Shown here piece after piece: positions 18,694 to 27,130 of a stretch of 64,000 nt of DNA. The translations under genes and the position numbers were made by a program. Origin of the DNA: Azospirillum humicireducens (GTDB lineage: Bacteria; Pseudomonadota; Alphaproteobacteria; Azospirillales; Azospirillaceae); contig NZ_CP028907.1 of NCBI RefSeq assembly GCF_001639105.2, positions 389,092 to 453,091 of the forward strand, read 5' to 3'. Each line of letters opens with the position of its first letter. The first letter of the stretch is position 1. The notes under the pieces were generated by a model. The model was not told where the DNA came from, searched no databases, and saw only the letters and a program-made list of their open reading frames with translations.

Positions 18694-19967
18694 TCCTGCT
18701 CGCCGTCACCTTCTTCGTCCTGATGGGGTTGGGCGTTCCCATCGCCTTCGCCATCGGCATCGCCGGCTTCACCTTTTTCCTGACCAACGGGATCATCCCG
18801 ATGTCGATCGGGGTGCAGCAGGTCGCCACCGCGTCGCAGAGCTTCCCGCTGCTGGCGGTCCCCTTCTTCGTGCTGGCCGGGCACATGATGAACCGGACCG
18901 GCATCACCCACCGGCTGATCGCCTGTTCGAACGTGCTGGTGTCCTGGATGTCGGGCGGGCTGGCCCAGGTCTGCATCGTGCTGTCCACGCTGATGGGCGG
19001 CGTGTCCGGGTCCGCCGTCGCCGACGCGGCGATGGAGGCGCGCATCCTGGGGCCCGACCTGATCCGCAGCGGCTATTCCAAGGGCTTCACCTCGGCCGTC
19101 ATCGCGGTGGGCTCGCTGATCACCGCCACCATCCCGCCAAGCCTGGGCCTGATCCTGTACGGCTTCGTCGGCAACGTGTCGATCGGCCGACTGTTCCTGG
19201 CCGGCATCGTTCCCGGTTTCCTGATGATGGCCGTGCTGATGGCCACCGTCTGGTGGATCGCCCGGCGTCGCGGCTATCGCGCCGCCACCACCCAGCGGCC
19301 GACCGCCAAGGCGGTCTGGGCGGCGGTGGTCGACGCGAAATGGGCCCTGCTGTTCCCGGTGGCCCTGCTGGTTGCCATCCGCGGCGGTCTGTTCACCCCG
19401 TCGGAGGTCGGCGCCTTCGCCGTCATCTATGCCCTTCTCGTCGGCTTCTTCGCCCATCGGGAACTGACCATGCAGGGGCTGGCCGACGCGCTGGTGGAAG
19501 CGGTGACCGATACCGGTCTGATCATGCTGATCATCCTGTTCTCCGGCATGGTCGGCTACGCCATCGTCTTCGAACAGGCGCCGCAGAGCATCGCCGCCGC
19601 CATGACCGACCTGACGCGGGAGCCGGTGCTGGTCGTGGCCCTGATCCTGGTCTTCCTGTTCATCGCCGGCCTGTTCATCGAAAGCACGGTGCTGGTGCTT
19701 CTGCTGACGCCGATCTTCCTGCCGATCGTCCAGCCGCTGGGCGTCGATCCCGTGCATTTCGGCATCCTGATGATGACCATCGTCACGCTGGGATCGATGA
19801 CCCCGCCGGTGGGGGTGGCGATGTACACCGTGTGCAGCCTGCTGGATTGCCCCATCGAGGAATACATCGTCGAATCCATTCCCTTCGTCCTGGCGGTGGT
19901 GGGGCTGGTTGCGGTGATGCTTCTGTGGCCGGGCCTGGTTCTGTTCATGCCCAACGCGCTGATGTGA
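18690..19967 (+). CDS. dctM: TRAP transporter large permease, DctM family
   Basis: This 425-residue protein has about twelve membrane segments. DctM signatures include LMGLGVPIAFAIGIAGF near the start, GGVSGSAVADAAMEARILGP, TATIPPSLGLILYG and the C-terminal GSMTPPVGVAMYTVCSL. It couples Na+ influx to uptake of the ligand delivered by DctP. A GTG start at 18690 overlaps the dctQ stop and places the first helix at the N-terminus; starts further upstream lie in dctQ. Confidence 0.92.
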   Translation: MILLAVTFFVLMGLGVPIAFAIGIAGFTFFLTNGIIPMSIGVQQVATASQSFPLLAVPFFVLAGHMMNRTGITHRLIACSNVLVSWMSGGLAQVCIVLSTLMGGVSGSAVADAAMEARILGPDLIRSGYSKGFTSAVIAVGSLITATIPPSLGLILYGFVGNVSIGRLFLAGIVPGFLMMAVLMATVWWIARRRGYRAATTQRPTAKAVWAAVVDAKWALLFPVALLVAIRGGLFTPSEVGAFAVIYALLVGFFAHRELTMQGLADALVEAVTDTGLIMLIILFSGMVGYAIVFEQAPQSIAAAMTDLTREPVLVVALILVFLFIAGLFIESTVLVLLLTPIFLPIVQPLGVDPVHFGILMMTIVTLGSMTPPVGVAMYTVCSLLDCPIEEYIVESIPFVLAVVGLVAVMLLWPGLVLFMPNALM

Positions 19968-19974
19968 GGGGACT

Positions 19975-20009
19975 GGCGATTGTAACAACGGGGCGGTCAG
20001 CAAATCGCC
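19975..20009 (+). terminator. Weak stem-loop after dctM
   Basis: GGCGATT and AATCGCC form a seven-base stem with a 21-base loop, followed by TTTC, just after the dctM stop. It may end the TRAP operon, although it is weak. Confidence 0.3.
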
Positions 20010-20057
20010 TTTCAGCCTGCGTGGATCGACCCATATGGTGTGCGGTACGCCAACAAC

Positions 20058-20072
20058 AGAAAGGAGGTGATC
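20058..20072 (+). promoter_or_regulatory. Fifteen-base perfect Shine-Dalgarno sequence
   Basis: AGAAAGGAGGTGATC is the exact complement of the last 15 bases of a typical alphaproteobacterial 16S rRNA, far longer than the usual 4-7 matches. The core AAGGAGG ends seven bases before a GTG start, an ideal distance. Of the starts inspected in this window, none has a comparable match. Confidence 0.75.
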
Positions 20073-20074
20073 TC

Positions 20075-20155
20075 GTGTCTCATTGTCCGTCTCATTCGCC
20101 GTCGAGCGTCAATGCCGAGGTCTCTTTCTCCGTGAAGGGGATTTCGGTCTACTAA
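20075..20155 (+). CDS. 26-residue peptide gene with extreme ribosome site
   Basis: GTG at 20075 opens a 26-codon frame whose peptide starts MSHCPSHSPSS and ends SFSVKGISVY. It is preceded by the 15-base perfect Shine-Dalgarno element and followed, 38 bases after the stop, by a strong intrinsic terminator, so it looks like a complete small gene. The N-terminal part is rich in Ser, His and Pro with one Cys; the C-terminal part is a short beta-prone stretch. It is not PqqA. No radical SAM or other peptide-modifying enzyme is adjacent. It could be a leader peptide, a modified peptide precursor or a decoy for ribosomes. Function is unknown. Confidence 0.55.
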   Translation: MSHCPSHSPSSVNAEVSFSVKGISVY

Positions 20156-20192
20156 GGACTGCGCCTTTGTGTCGACGACACACGGATAGACA

Positions 20193-20230
20193 ATGGAAGG
20201 GCTGCCGGAAACGGTGGCCCTTCTTTGTTT
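20193..20230 (+). terminator. Intrinsic terminator of the mini-gene
   Basis: AAGGGCTGCCG, GAAA loop, CGGTGGCCCTT pair over 11 positions with two wobbles and are followed by TTCTTTGTTTTTG. The GNRA-type tetraloop and T-rich tail make this a convincing terminator on the plus strand. Confidence 0.8.
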
Positions 20231-20253
20231 TTGTGGCATGTGCGGTGAAAGAG

Positions 20254-20278
20254 CCCCTCTCTCCTTGCGGGAGAGGGG
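20254..20278. repeat. CCCCTCTC hairpin at the nirK 3' end
   Basis: CCCCTCTC and GAGAGGGG pair, extended by two more pairs, around a short loop. It is related to the hairpins at 5180 and 45171. It sits between the mini-gene terminator and the nirK stop and may stop nirK transcription from the other side. Confidence 0.5.
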
Positions 20279-20302
20279 GACTTCTTCCGCCCAACCGACC
20301 CG

Positions 20303-21370
20303 TCAGTGCTGCATCTCCCCCAGCTGCTTGCGGGAGTCGCCGGTCTTGTCCAGAATGATTCTGTCGTCAGCCTTGCCTTCGACTTCCAGGATGCCGATCA
20401 ACCCCTTGGTGGCGCGGCTCAGCGCATGATCGACCAGGGCGTATTTGCCGGGATAATCGACCTTGAACTCCACCATCGTGGCGCCGCCGGGGGCGACGGT
20501 CACGGTCTGGATGCCCTTTGCCGGTTCGCTTTCCAGGCCGCCCATGCTGTAGACGCGGTCGAAGATCTCGCCGATGACATGGAAGGAGGAGGTCAGGTTC
20601 GGGCCGCCGACGCCGAAATAGAGGCGGACCGTCTCGCCGACCTTTGCCTTCAGCGGCTTGTCCTTGGTCAGTGCGCCGACCGTGCCGTTGAACACCAGAT
20701 AGCTTGGGCGCTCGTTGACGAGACCGTCATAATCGTCCTCGGCATTCGCCAGGTTCTTGGCCTTGGTGGCGTAGATTTCCTGCTGCATCACGTAGAACTC
20801 GTGATCCACCGGCGGCAGGCCGGCCTCCGGCTCCACCACGATCAGGCCGTACATGCCCTTGGAGATGTGATGGGCGACCATCGGAGTGGCGCAGTGATAG
20901 ACATAGACGCCGGGGGTCAGCGCCTTGAAGGTGAAGGCCTTGGTCTGGCCCGGCTCCACCTGGGTGATCTGGCCGCCGCCGAGGAAACCGGTCGCGGCGT
21001 GGAAATCGACGGAGTGGTTCATCGTCGATTCCGCCGCGTTGGCGATGGTGACATCGACAGTATCGCCGACCCGAACCCGAACCATCGGGCCTGGCACCGT
21101 GTTGTTGAAGGTCCAATAGGTGTAGGTGGTGCCGTCATCCAGCTTGGATTCGACTTCCGTCGTCACCAGCGCGACCTTGTGTGTCTTCGGCGCCCGCTTT
21201 CCGGCCTTTTCCGGGGCGGGGACTGCGGCCGGATCCATGACGATGCTATGGGTGGGTTGCTTGACCTTCGGGTCGGCGTAGAGCGTGTCCGCCGCCGAAG
21301 CGGCACCGATGGCGGAAAGCAGCATCAGGGTGGCGGCACTGACGGTGACGAGGGAGTGCGAGGTCTTCAT
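20303..21370 (-). CDS. nirK: Copper nitrite reductase NirK (class II)
   Basis: NirK reduces nitrite to NO in the periplasm. The 355-residue precursor has a signal peptide ending IGAASA-AD. Copper ligands are visible: H119 and H124 in MNHSVDFHAATG, H159-C160 in YHCATP, then H168 and M173 in AHHISKGM. The eight-residue C-to-H spacing and the VDHEFYVMQ segment match class II CuNIRs. ATG 21370 was chosen over one 30 codons upstream because the longer form would place the signal peptide internally and would cover the FNR-type box at 21432. The gene is monocistronic and oriented away from the nor genes. Confidence 0.95.
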   Translation of the reverse strand: MKTSHSLVTVSAATLMLLSAIGAASAADTLYADPKVKQPTHSIVMDPAAVPAPEKAGKRAPKTHKVALVTTEVESKLDDGTTYTYWTFNNTVPGPMVRVRVGDTVDVTIANAAESTMNHSVDFHAATGFLGGGQITQVEPGQTKAFTFKALTPGVYVYHCATPMVAHHISKGMYGLIVVEPEAGLPPVDHEFYVMQQEIYATKAKNLANAEDDYDGLVNERPSYLVFNGTVGALTKDKPLKAKVGETVRLYFGVGGPNLTSSFHVIGEIFDRVYSMGGLESEPAKGIQTVTVAPGGATMVEFKVDYPGKYALVDHALSRATKGLIGILEVEGKADDRIILDKTGDSRKQLGEMQH

Positions 21371-21431
21371 GGCGTATTCTCGGGGTTTGTTTCTTGTGAT
21401 GTAATAATCACCCAGACCCCGATATCTCTTC

Positions 21432-21445
21432 TTGACCGACGTCAA
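21432..21445. promoter_or_regulatory. FNR/NnrR-type box upstream of nirK
   Basis: TTGAC-CGAC-GTCAA is a perfect half-site pair for FNR/Dnr/NnrR-family regulators, 62 bases before the nirK start, consistent with activation when oxygen is low and NO is present. Two near-identical boxes lie at 27062 and 35745. Confidence 0.8.
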
Positions 21446-21689
21446 GTGAAAGGCCTGCACGTAACTTTGTCGCAGGCCTTTTTATTTCCATGCTAAGTAT
21501 GAGGACTTCGACGGCTAGAGCCTGTTTGAATACATCCGTCATGGTCCGATGCTGTTCCGATCCGTCATCACTGCGAAGGCGGGGATCCAGGCTTCCGGTT
21601 CAAGCGCCTGCGAAGGCTGGATTCCCACCTTCGCGGGAATGACGATCGAATAGCATTGAGTTTTTCTGGACAGTCTTTCAAATGGGCTC
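21446..21689. other. Gene-free region between nirK and mogA
   Basis: Together with the nirK promoter the gap is about 320 bases. It holds only the palindromic repeat described at 21564-21643 and no supported ORF. Confidence 0.5.
21564..21643. repeat. REP-like imperfect inverted repeat
   Basis: The arm GTCATCACTGCGAAGGCGGG at 21564 (extending to GATCCAG at 21590) is mirrored by CTGGATTCCCACCTTCGCGG at 21617 (extending to GAATGAC at 21643). The theme GTCATTCCCGCGAAGGCGGG is a widespread dispersed repeat in proteobacterial intergenic DNA. It could fold into a long hairpin. Confidence 0.6.
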
Positions 21690-22244
21690 TCAGGATTTTG
21701 GACGAAAGGCGACGCAAACGGCCGGGTCGGTTTCGATACGGCCGGCGCCGATCAGGTCCAGGCAGTAGGGGACCGCCGGGAACACAGCCTCCAGGCAGTC
21801 ATGGATGGCGGATGGCTTGCCCGGCAGATTGACGATCAGGCTGCGGCCGCGGATGCCGGCGGTCTGGCGCGACAGGATGGCAGTCGGCACCACCCGCAAG
21901 CTGACCGACCGCATCAGTTCGCCGAATCCCGGCATCATCTTGTCGCATACCTGCTCCGTCGCTTCCGGCGTCACGTCGCGCGGGGCGGGGCCGGTACCGC
22001 CGGTGGTGACGACCAGATCGCAGCCGGCGACGTCGCACAACTCGACCAGGGTGGCTGCGATCAGTTCCAATTCGTCCGGGATGACCCGCGCTTCCGCGAC
22101 CCAAGGCGAGGCGACGATGCGCGTCAGCTCGTCGCGGATCGCCGGGCCGCCCTTGTCCTCATAGACACCGCGGCTGGCACGGTCGGAGATGGTGACGATC
22201 CCGATCTTCACCGGTTCGGGCGTTGCGGCATTGGCGTCGGTCAT
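21690..22244 (-). CDS. mogA: Molybdopterin adenylyltransferase MogA/MoaB family
   Basis: The enzyme adenylates molybdopterin ahead of molybdate insertion. The 184-residue protein shows the MoCF fold markers GIVTISDRASRGVYEDKGGP, LVVTTGGTGPAPRDVTPEAT and NLPGKPSAI. It lies 20 bases after norD on the same strand, so it is probably transcribed with norCBQD. Its presence in a nor operon may reflect the need for molybdenum cofactor in nitrate reduction, or supply to the cox-type enzyme encoded later in the window. Confidence 0.9.
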   Translation of the reverse strand: MTDANAATPEPVKIGIVTISDRASRGVYEDKGGPAIRDELTRIVASPWVAEARVIPDELELIAATLVELCDVAGCDLVVTTGGTGPAPRDVTPEATEQVCDKMMPGFGELMRSVSLRVVPTAILSRQTAGIRGRSLIVNLPGKPSAIHDCLEAVFPAVPYCLDLIGAGRIETDPAVCVAFRPKS

Positions 22245-22264
22245 AGTGCAGAGTCCTCAAGGGG

Positions 22265-24181
22265 TCAGGCGGTGCAGGCGACCTGCCGGTAGAGTGCCGG
22301 CAGCGCCTTCGTCAGGTGGGAAACCTGCGGGAATATGGCATAGCCGCCGCGTCCGAACAGATAGGGCACGTAATCGCGGGCCATCGCATCGACGGTGATG
22401 GCGAAGACGGCCAGACCGTCGCGCCGCGCCTCGCGGATGGCCTCGCGGGTATCCTCGATGCCGTAGCGCCCCTCGTAATGATCCACGTCGTTCGGCTTGC
22501 CGTCGGTCAGAAGGATCAGCAGCCGATGACGGTTCGGCCGCTCGGCCAGTTGGGCGGCGGCGTGACGGATCGCAGCGCCCATGCGGGTGTAGTAGCCGGG
22601 CTTCAGCGCGCCGATGCGGCGGGTCACGGTGGTCCCCAGCGGTTCGTCGAAGTCCTTCAGCGTCTGGACACGCACCCAGTCGCGCCGGCGTGAGGTGAAG
22701 GCATAGAGCGCATGGTCGTCGCCGCAGGCGGTCAGGCCATGGGTCAGGGCCAGCAGCGCCTCTTTCTCCACATCCAGCACCCGGCGGCCGTCGATCCAGC
22801 CGTCGGTGGACAGCGAGCCGTCGACCAGCACGGCGACGGCGAGGTCGCGGGCGGCGTTGCGGGCCTGTTGATGCACCCGGTCGCTGCCGCTTCCCCCGGC
22901 GCGGAAATCGGCGCGGCTGCGCACCAGGGCGGTCAGGTCCAGCTCGTCGCCGTCGGCCTGCCCGGTGAACAGCATGCGTTTCGGGCGCAGGGCCTCGAAC
23001 TGGCGGCGGACCTGCCGGATGCGGCGGAGGGCCGCGGCGTCGGGTCGCCAGTCCTCGCCGTCGGCCGGGGCCGTCTCCGCCACCACCCGGCAATGGTCCG
23101 GCAGATGGGTCCGGCGGCGGTGGTCCCATTCGGGATAGGTCAGGGTCGCGGTCAACGGCGCGTCGTCGACGGCCTGCGCTCCGAGGTCGAGGTCGAGCTT
23201 CAGCGTGGTCGATGCCTTGCGCTGGTGGGTGCCGACGGCGATCTCGTCGAGGTCGTCGGCTGCCTTGCGGGCGTTCTCCGCATCGTCGTCATCGACCGCG
23301 CGCGGGATGTTCAGCGCCTCGGCGAGGCTCAGCATCTTTTCGAAGCGGTTCAGGATCAGCGGATCGTTGCGCTGGATCTGGTCGGTCTGCCGCCGGGTCG
23401 CGGCACGGCGGCGCTGGTCGCCCTCCGCGGCCTGTCCGCCCTCCCCAGGGCTCTCGGCCAAGGCGGCGAGCGAGCGCTCGTTCGGTGGCGCCACCAGCCC
23501 CCACAGCGGGACCGGCAGCAGGCGGGCATAGCCATAGGGCGCGATGAAGTCCGACAGCGGGATCGTCGGGTCGAGCATCCGCGTTGCTCCCGCGGTCGCG
23601 GCGCCGGCACCAAGCAGCGCCAGGACGGCGCGCTCCACCTCGGCCTCGACCGGCGGCAGGCGGCGTGTTGGGCGGACCGCGGCGACCGCGCAGGCAAGCT
23701 CGTCATGGAGGCGGCGCAGCCCCGGCCAATGGCGCAGCAGCGCCGCGGTGGTCGCCGCGGCGCTGCGCAGAAGCTGCAGGTCGGCCTGCAGCGGGTCGGC
23801 GGGCTGCGCCGCCGCTTCGGCATGGGCAAAGAAGGCTGCCAGCCATTCATACAGCCGCTCGTTCAGCACCGGGTCGGGGAACAGGTCGATGGCGGCCGGC
23901 AACTGCAGGACATCGCCGTCGAGCGACGACCGCTCCACCCGCTCCGCCCCCAGCCCGATGCGGTCGAGCAGCGGCAGCCGGTGTCCGGAGACCGCCGCGG
24001 TTCCGGCGGCCAGCCGCACCCCGCGATCGCCGCCGAGCGCGCGGAAGAACACGGCCAGCCGCGGTCGCATCGTCTCCAGCGTCACCGCCGCGTCCGGATG
24101 GTGAGGATAGCTCGACCGCCCGCCGATCAGGCGGTGCCACAAACGGCCGACGGTCTCTTCCGGCTCGAAGATTTCCAGCAT
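22265..24181 (-). CDS. norD: NorD, nitric oxide reductase activation protein
   Basis: This 638-residue cytoplasmic protein is needed to make active NO reductase. The C-terminal third is a von Willebrand A domain with a complete MIDAS motif (DGSLSTDG, then TDGKPNDVDHYEGRYG). The N-terminal half is family-specific and ends in a charged, Arg/Asp-rich linker. NorD works with the AAA+ ATPase NorQ encoded just upstream, probably remodelling the NorB metal site. The pairing parallels the MoxR/vWA pair coxD-coxE in this same window. Confidence 0.93.
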   Translation of the reverse strand: MLEIFEPEETVGRLWHRLIGGRSSYPHHPDAAVTLETMRPRLAVFFRALGGDRGVRLAAGTAAVSGHRLPLLDRIGLGAERVERSSLDGDVLQLPAAIDLFPDPVLNERLYEWLAAFFAHAEAAAQPADPLQADLQLLRSAAATTAALLRHWPGLRRLHDELACAVAAVRPTRRLPPVEAEVERAVLALLGAGAATAGATRMLDPTIPLSDFIAPYGYARLLPVPLWGLVAPPNERSLAALAESPGEGGQAAEGDQRRRAATRRQTDQIQRNDPLILNRFEKMLSLAEALNIPRAVDDDDAENARKAADDLDEIAVGTHQRKASTTLKLDLDLGAQAVDDAPLTATLTYPEWDHRRRTHLPDHCRVVAETAPADGEDWRPDAAALRRIRQVRRQFEALRPKRMLFTGQADGDELDLTALVRSRADFRAGGSGSDRVHQQARNAARDLAVAVLVDGSLSTDGWIDGRRVLDVEKEALLALTHGLTACGDDHALYAFTSRRRDWVRVQTLKDFDEPLGTTVTRRIGALKPGYYTRMGAAIRHAAAQLAERPNRHRLLILLTDGKPNDVDHYEGRYGIEDTREAIREARRDGLAVFAITVDAMARDYVPYLFGRGGYAIFPQVSHLTKALPALYRQVACTA

Positions 24182-24209
24182 GACAGCTGTTCCCTATGAT
24201 ACCGACCCC

Positions 24210-25019
24210 CTACCCCAGCGTGACCTCGGCCACCCGCAGCAGGCCGGCACGGATGTCCGGGTCGTCGGTCAGCGGCTCGATCAGGGCGGCGCGGATGGCG
24301 CGTTCGGGCTTCATGCCGGAGCGGATCAGCGTGGCGCAGTAGATCAGCAGGCGGGTCGATACGCCCTCCTCCAAATCCTGCCCCTTCAGCGCCCGCAATG
24401 CGTTGGCGAGGCGGACCAGCGGAGCGACGCGGTTTTCGGCCAGTCCGCTTTCGGCCGCCACGATGGGAATCTCCCGCTCAAGCGGCGGAAAGTCGAACTC
24501 GACAGCGAGGAAGCGCTGGCGGGTGCTGGGCTTCAGCGCCTTCAGGACATTCTGGTAGCCGGGATTGTAGGACACCACCAGCATGAAGCCCGGCGGCGCC
24601 TCCAGCGTCTCGCCGGTGCGGTCCAGCGGCAGGATACGCCGGTCGTCGGTCAGCGGGTGCAGCACGACGGTGACATCCTTGCGCGCCTCAACCACCTCGT
24701 CGAGATAGCAGATGGCACCTTCGCGCACCGCGCGGGTCAGCGGCCCGTCCGCCCAGACGGTGTCGCCGCCCTTCAGCAGGTAGCGCCCGGTCAGGTCGGC
24801 GGCGGTCAGGTCGTCATGGCAGGACACGGTGTAGAGCGGCCGGCCGAGCTTCGCCGCCATGTGGGCGACGAAGCGGGTCTTGCCGCAGCCGGTCGGCCCC
24901 TTCAGCAGCAGCGGCAGCCGGTGATGGTAGGCATGCTCGAACAGCGCGCACTCGTCGCCGGTCGGCTGATAGAAGGGCAAGGAGGCGGACGGCTGGATCG
25001 GGACGGCGCTGTCGGGCAT
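24210..25019 (-). CDS. norQ: NorQ, MoxR-family AAA+ ATPase
   Basis: NorQ is the chaperone ATPase partner of NorD for NO reductase activation. The 269-residue protein has a Walker A (GPTGCGKT), a Walker B-like ICYLDEVVEAR, sensor residues in VVSYNPGYQN and the CbbQ/NorQ-type C-terminal domain. Start 25019 (MPDSAVPIQ) was taken because the 13 extra residues of the longer frame are not family-like. It lies between norB and norD with short gaps. Confidence 0.93.
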   Translation of the reverse strand: MPDSAVPIQPSASLPFYQPTGDECALFEHAYHHRLPLLLKGPTGCGKTRFVAHMAAKLGRPLYTVSCHDDLTAADLTGRYLLKGGDTVWADGPLTRAVREGAICYLDEVVEARKDVTVVLHPLTDDRRILPLDRTGETLEAPPGFMLVVSYNPGYQNVLKALKPSTRQRFLAVEFDFPPLEREIPIVAAESGLAENRVAPLVRLANALRALKGQDLEEGVSTRLLIYCATLIRSGMKPERAIRAALIEPLTDDPDIRAGLLRVAEVTLG

Positions 25020-25094
25020 CGCGGTGGAACTCCAAAAAAAGACGGCCCCTGCGTGCATCGGACGGCCGATGGAGCGCAGGGGCCGGAGGGGACG

Positions 25095-26444
25095 TCACTC
25101 GGCCGGCTGGTAGCTGGCCGGGATCGAGGCGGGCCGCTCCTCGCGGGCCGGACCGAAGATGGCGTAGAGGTAGACCAGCACGCCCACCGCCACCGCGACG
25201 CCGGCACCGAGCCGCATCCAGTAGAACAGCGCGATCTGGGCCTGCACCTCCATGTAGTCCATGCCCAGCACGCGCTGGAGATGGGTCTGCACCACGCCGG
25301 CCACGGTCAGGGCGAAGGTCATGAAGGCCATGCCGCCGCTCATCAGCCAGAAGCTCCACATGTTGAGGATCTGGTTGTAGGGCTGCTTGCCGCGCAGATA
25401 GGGCATGGCGTAGGTGATGATGGCGAGGTTGATCATCGCATAGGCGCCGTAGAAGGCGAGATGCCCGTGCGCCGCCGTCACCTGGGTGCCGTGGGTGTAG
25501 TAGTTGATCGGGGCCAGCGTGTGCAGGAAGCCCCACAGCCCGGCGCCGAAGAAGGCGAACACCGCGCAGCCCAGCGACCACAGCATCGCCGCCTTGTTCG
25601 GGTGACGGCGGCCGCTCTTCCACACCATCATGAAGGCGAAGACGACCATGGTGAAGAAGGGAGCGACCTCCAGCGTCGAGAACAGCGAGCCGATCCACTG
25701 CCAGTAGCCGGGCGTGCCGATCCAGTAGTAATGGTGGCCGGTGCCGAGGATGCCGCTGAACAGGGCCAGACCGACGATGGCGTACAGCCACTTCTCGACC
25801 ACTTCGCGGTCGACGCCGGTCATCTTGATCATCAGGAAGGCGAGGATGGAGGCCAGCACCAGCTCCCACACGCCTTCCACCCACAGATGGACGACGTACC
25901 ACCAGTACATCTTGTCCAGCGACAGGTTGGACGGGTTGTAGAAGGAGAACAGGAAGAAGATGGCGATGCCCCACATGCCCACCAGCAGGATGTTGGTGAT
26001 GACCGTGCGGCGGCCTTTGATGACCGTCATCGTCATGTTGTAGAGGAACATCAGCGCGACGACGACGATGGCGCCCTTGATCCAGGTCGGCTGTTCCAGG
26101 AACTCCCGCCCTTCATGGATGCGGAAGACATAGCCGACCACGGCGGCCAGCGCGCCGAAGACGAACAGTCCCAGCTGGATCAGCGCCAGCTTCGGACTGT
26201 GCAGCTCGGTTTCAGACTCCTCCGGAATCAGGTAATAGGCGGCGCCGAAGAAGCCGATCAGAAGCCAGACGATCAGCGCGTTGGTGTGGATCATCCGCAG
26301 AACGTTGAACGGCAACAGCTCCGACAGCGTGTTGGGCAGGACATAGACGACCCCGGCCAGGAGACCCACCAGGATCTGCACAGCGAACAGTCCCATGGCC
26401 GCCGCGAAGTAATAGAGGGCGACTTTCTGCGATTCGTACTTCAT
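25095..26444 (-). CDS. norB: Nitric oxide reductase large subunit NorB
   Basis: NorB reduces two NO to N2O at a haem b3/non-haem iron site in the inner membrane. The 449-residue protein has twelve helices and the histidines of the metal sites in RMIHTNALIVW, LWVEGVWELVLAS, GTGHHYYWIG and AHGHLAFYGAYAMIN. The glutamate of VEGVWE is the known iron-site residue. It lacks the N-terminal quinol-oxidase extension of qNor, so it needs NorC as electron donor. It follows norC after 13 bases. Confidence 0.96.
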   Translation of the reverse strand: MKYESQKVALYYFAAAMGLFAVQILVGLLAGVVYVLPNTLSELLPFNVLRMIHTNALIVWLLIGFFGAAYYLIPEESETELHSPKLALIQLGLFVFGALAAVVGYVFRIHEGREFLEQPTWIKGAIVVVALMFLYNMTMTVIKGRRTVITNILLVGMWGIAIFFLFSFYNPSNLSLDKMYWWYVVHLWVEGVWELVLASILAFLMIKMTGVDREVVEKWLYAIVGLALFSGILGTGHHYYWIGTPGYWQWIGSLFSTLEVAPFFTMVVFAFMMVWKSGRRHPNKAAMLWSLGCAVFAFFGAGLWGFLHTLAPINYYTHGTQVTAAHGHLAFYGAYAMINLAIITYAMPYLRGKQPYNQILNMWSFWLMSGGMAFMTFALTVAGVVQTHLQRVLGMDYMEVQAQIALFYWMRLGAGVAVAVGVLVYLYAIFGPAREERPASIPASYQPAE

Positions 26445-26457
26445 GACGGAAATCTCC

Positions 26458-26910
26458 TCAGCCCGAGAGCTTGGGCGGCCAGTTCTGGGTGTTGATCCGG
26501 CTGGTCCATTCCAGGAAGGCGGCCAGATCCTCGACCTCGCCGTCGGTCAGGTGGAATTGCGGCATCTGGCGCCGCCCCTCTATTCCGGTCGGCTGCGCCG
26601 CCATCCAGCCCTTCAGGGCCAGAACGGCGCTTTCAGGATCCTTGTCGCCGCCGTAGCGCAGCCAGACATTGCCCAGCTCGGGGGCGAAATAGGCGCCCTC
26701 ACCCAGCAGCGTGTGGCAGTTGATGCAGGAGTTCTTCTCCCACACATGCTTGCCGCGGATGACGGCATCTGACAGCGACTTTTCATCCGTGCTGGTCTTG
26801 ACGATGTAATTGTGGCTGAGCGCGGTCAACGCGATGAAGGTCGCGAAGAAGAACAGCGATCCGCCATAGAAGATGTTGCGCGCGGCCGCCTTGGTGAAGC
26901 GTTCGGTCAT
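26458..26910 (-). CDS. norC: Nitric oxide reductase cytochrome c subunit NorC
   Basis: This 150-residue membrane-anchored cytochrome c passes electrons to NorB. One N-terminal helix (IFYGGSLFFFATFIALTA) is followed by the haem-binding CINCH (residues 62-66) and a later RRQMPQF methionine as the probable axial ligand. ATG 26910 (MTERFTKAAARN) was chosen because the frame continuing to 27075 would overlap the FNR box and has no family match. It is the first gene of the norCBQD-mogA unit. Confidence 0.95.
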   Translation of the reverse strand: MTERFTKAAARNIFYGGSLFFFATFIALTALSHNYIVKTSTDEKSLSDAVIRGKHVWEKNSCINCHTLLGEGAYFAPELGNVWLRYGGDKDPESAVLALKGWMAAQPTGIEGRRQMPQFHLTDGEVEDLAAFLEWTSRINTQNWPPKLSG

Positions 26911-27061
26911 CGCTCGGGATCCCTGGCAATCTCGAATTTTCGTCGAGTGGGGTCGGTTCGGAGGGCGTTGGGTGCGCGAGGCCGGGGGCCGGAAGCCGGG
27001 CGTCGCAGCGTCTTTCCGCCACGGGTCGGGCAAATAATTGACCGTGGCAGAGGGGCATTCC

Positions 27062-27075
27062 TTGACCGCGGTCAA
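27062..27075. promoter_or_regulatory. FNR/NnrR-type box between norC and norE
   Basis: TTGAC-CGCG-GTCAA is a perfect 14-base palindrome in the divergent promoter region, 56 bases before norE and about 150 before norC. It is identical to the box at 35745. It probably drives norEF, and perhaps norCBQD at longer range. Confidence 0.8.
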
Positions 27076-27130
27076 GCCGGCCGGAGCGGTGTCGGCCTAT
27101 CGTTCGCCTACATGATGACAAGGATCGGAC

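Noticed and set aside
20058..20072. Possibility that the long Shine-Dalgarno match is a 16S rRNA fragment
   Set aside because: The orientation is complementary to the 16S tail and similarity stops after 15 bases, with no rRNA sequence on either side.
24180..26495. 771-codon plus-strand frame across norD-norQ-norB
   Set aside because: It is antisense to three well-supported genes and spans their boundaries.
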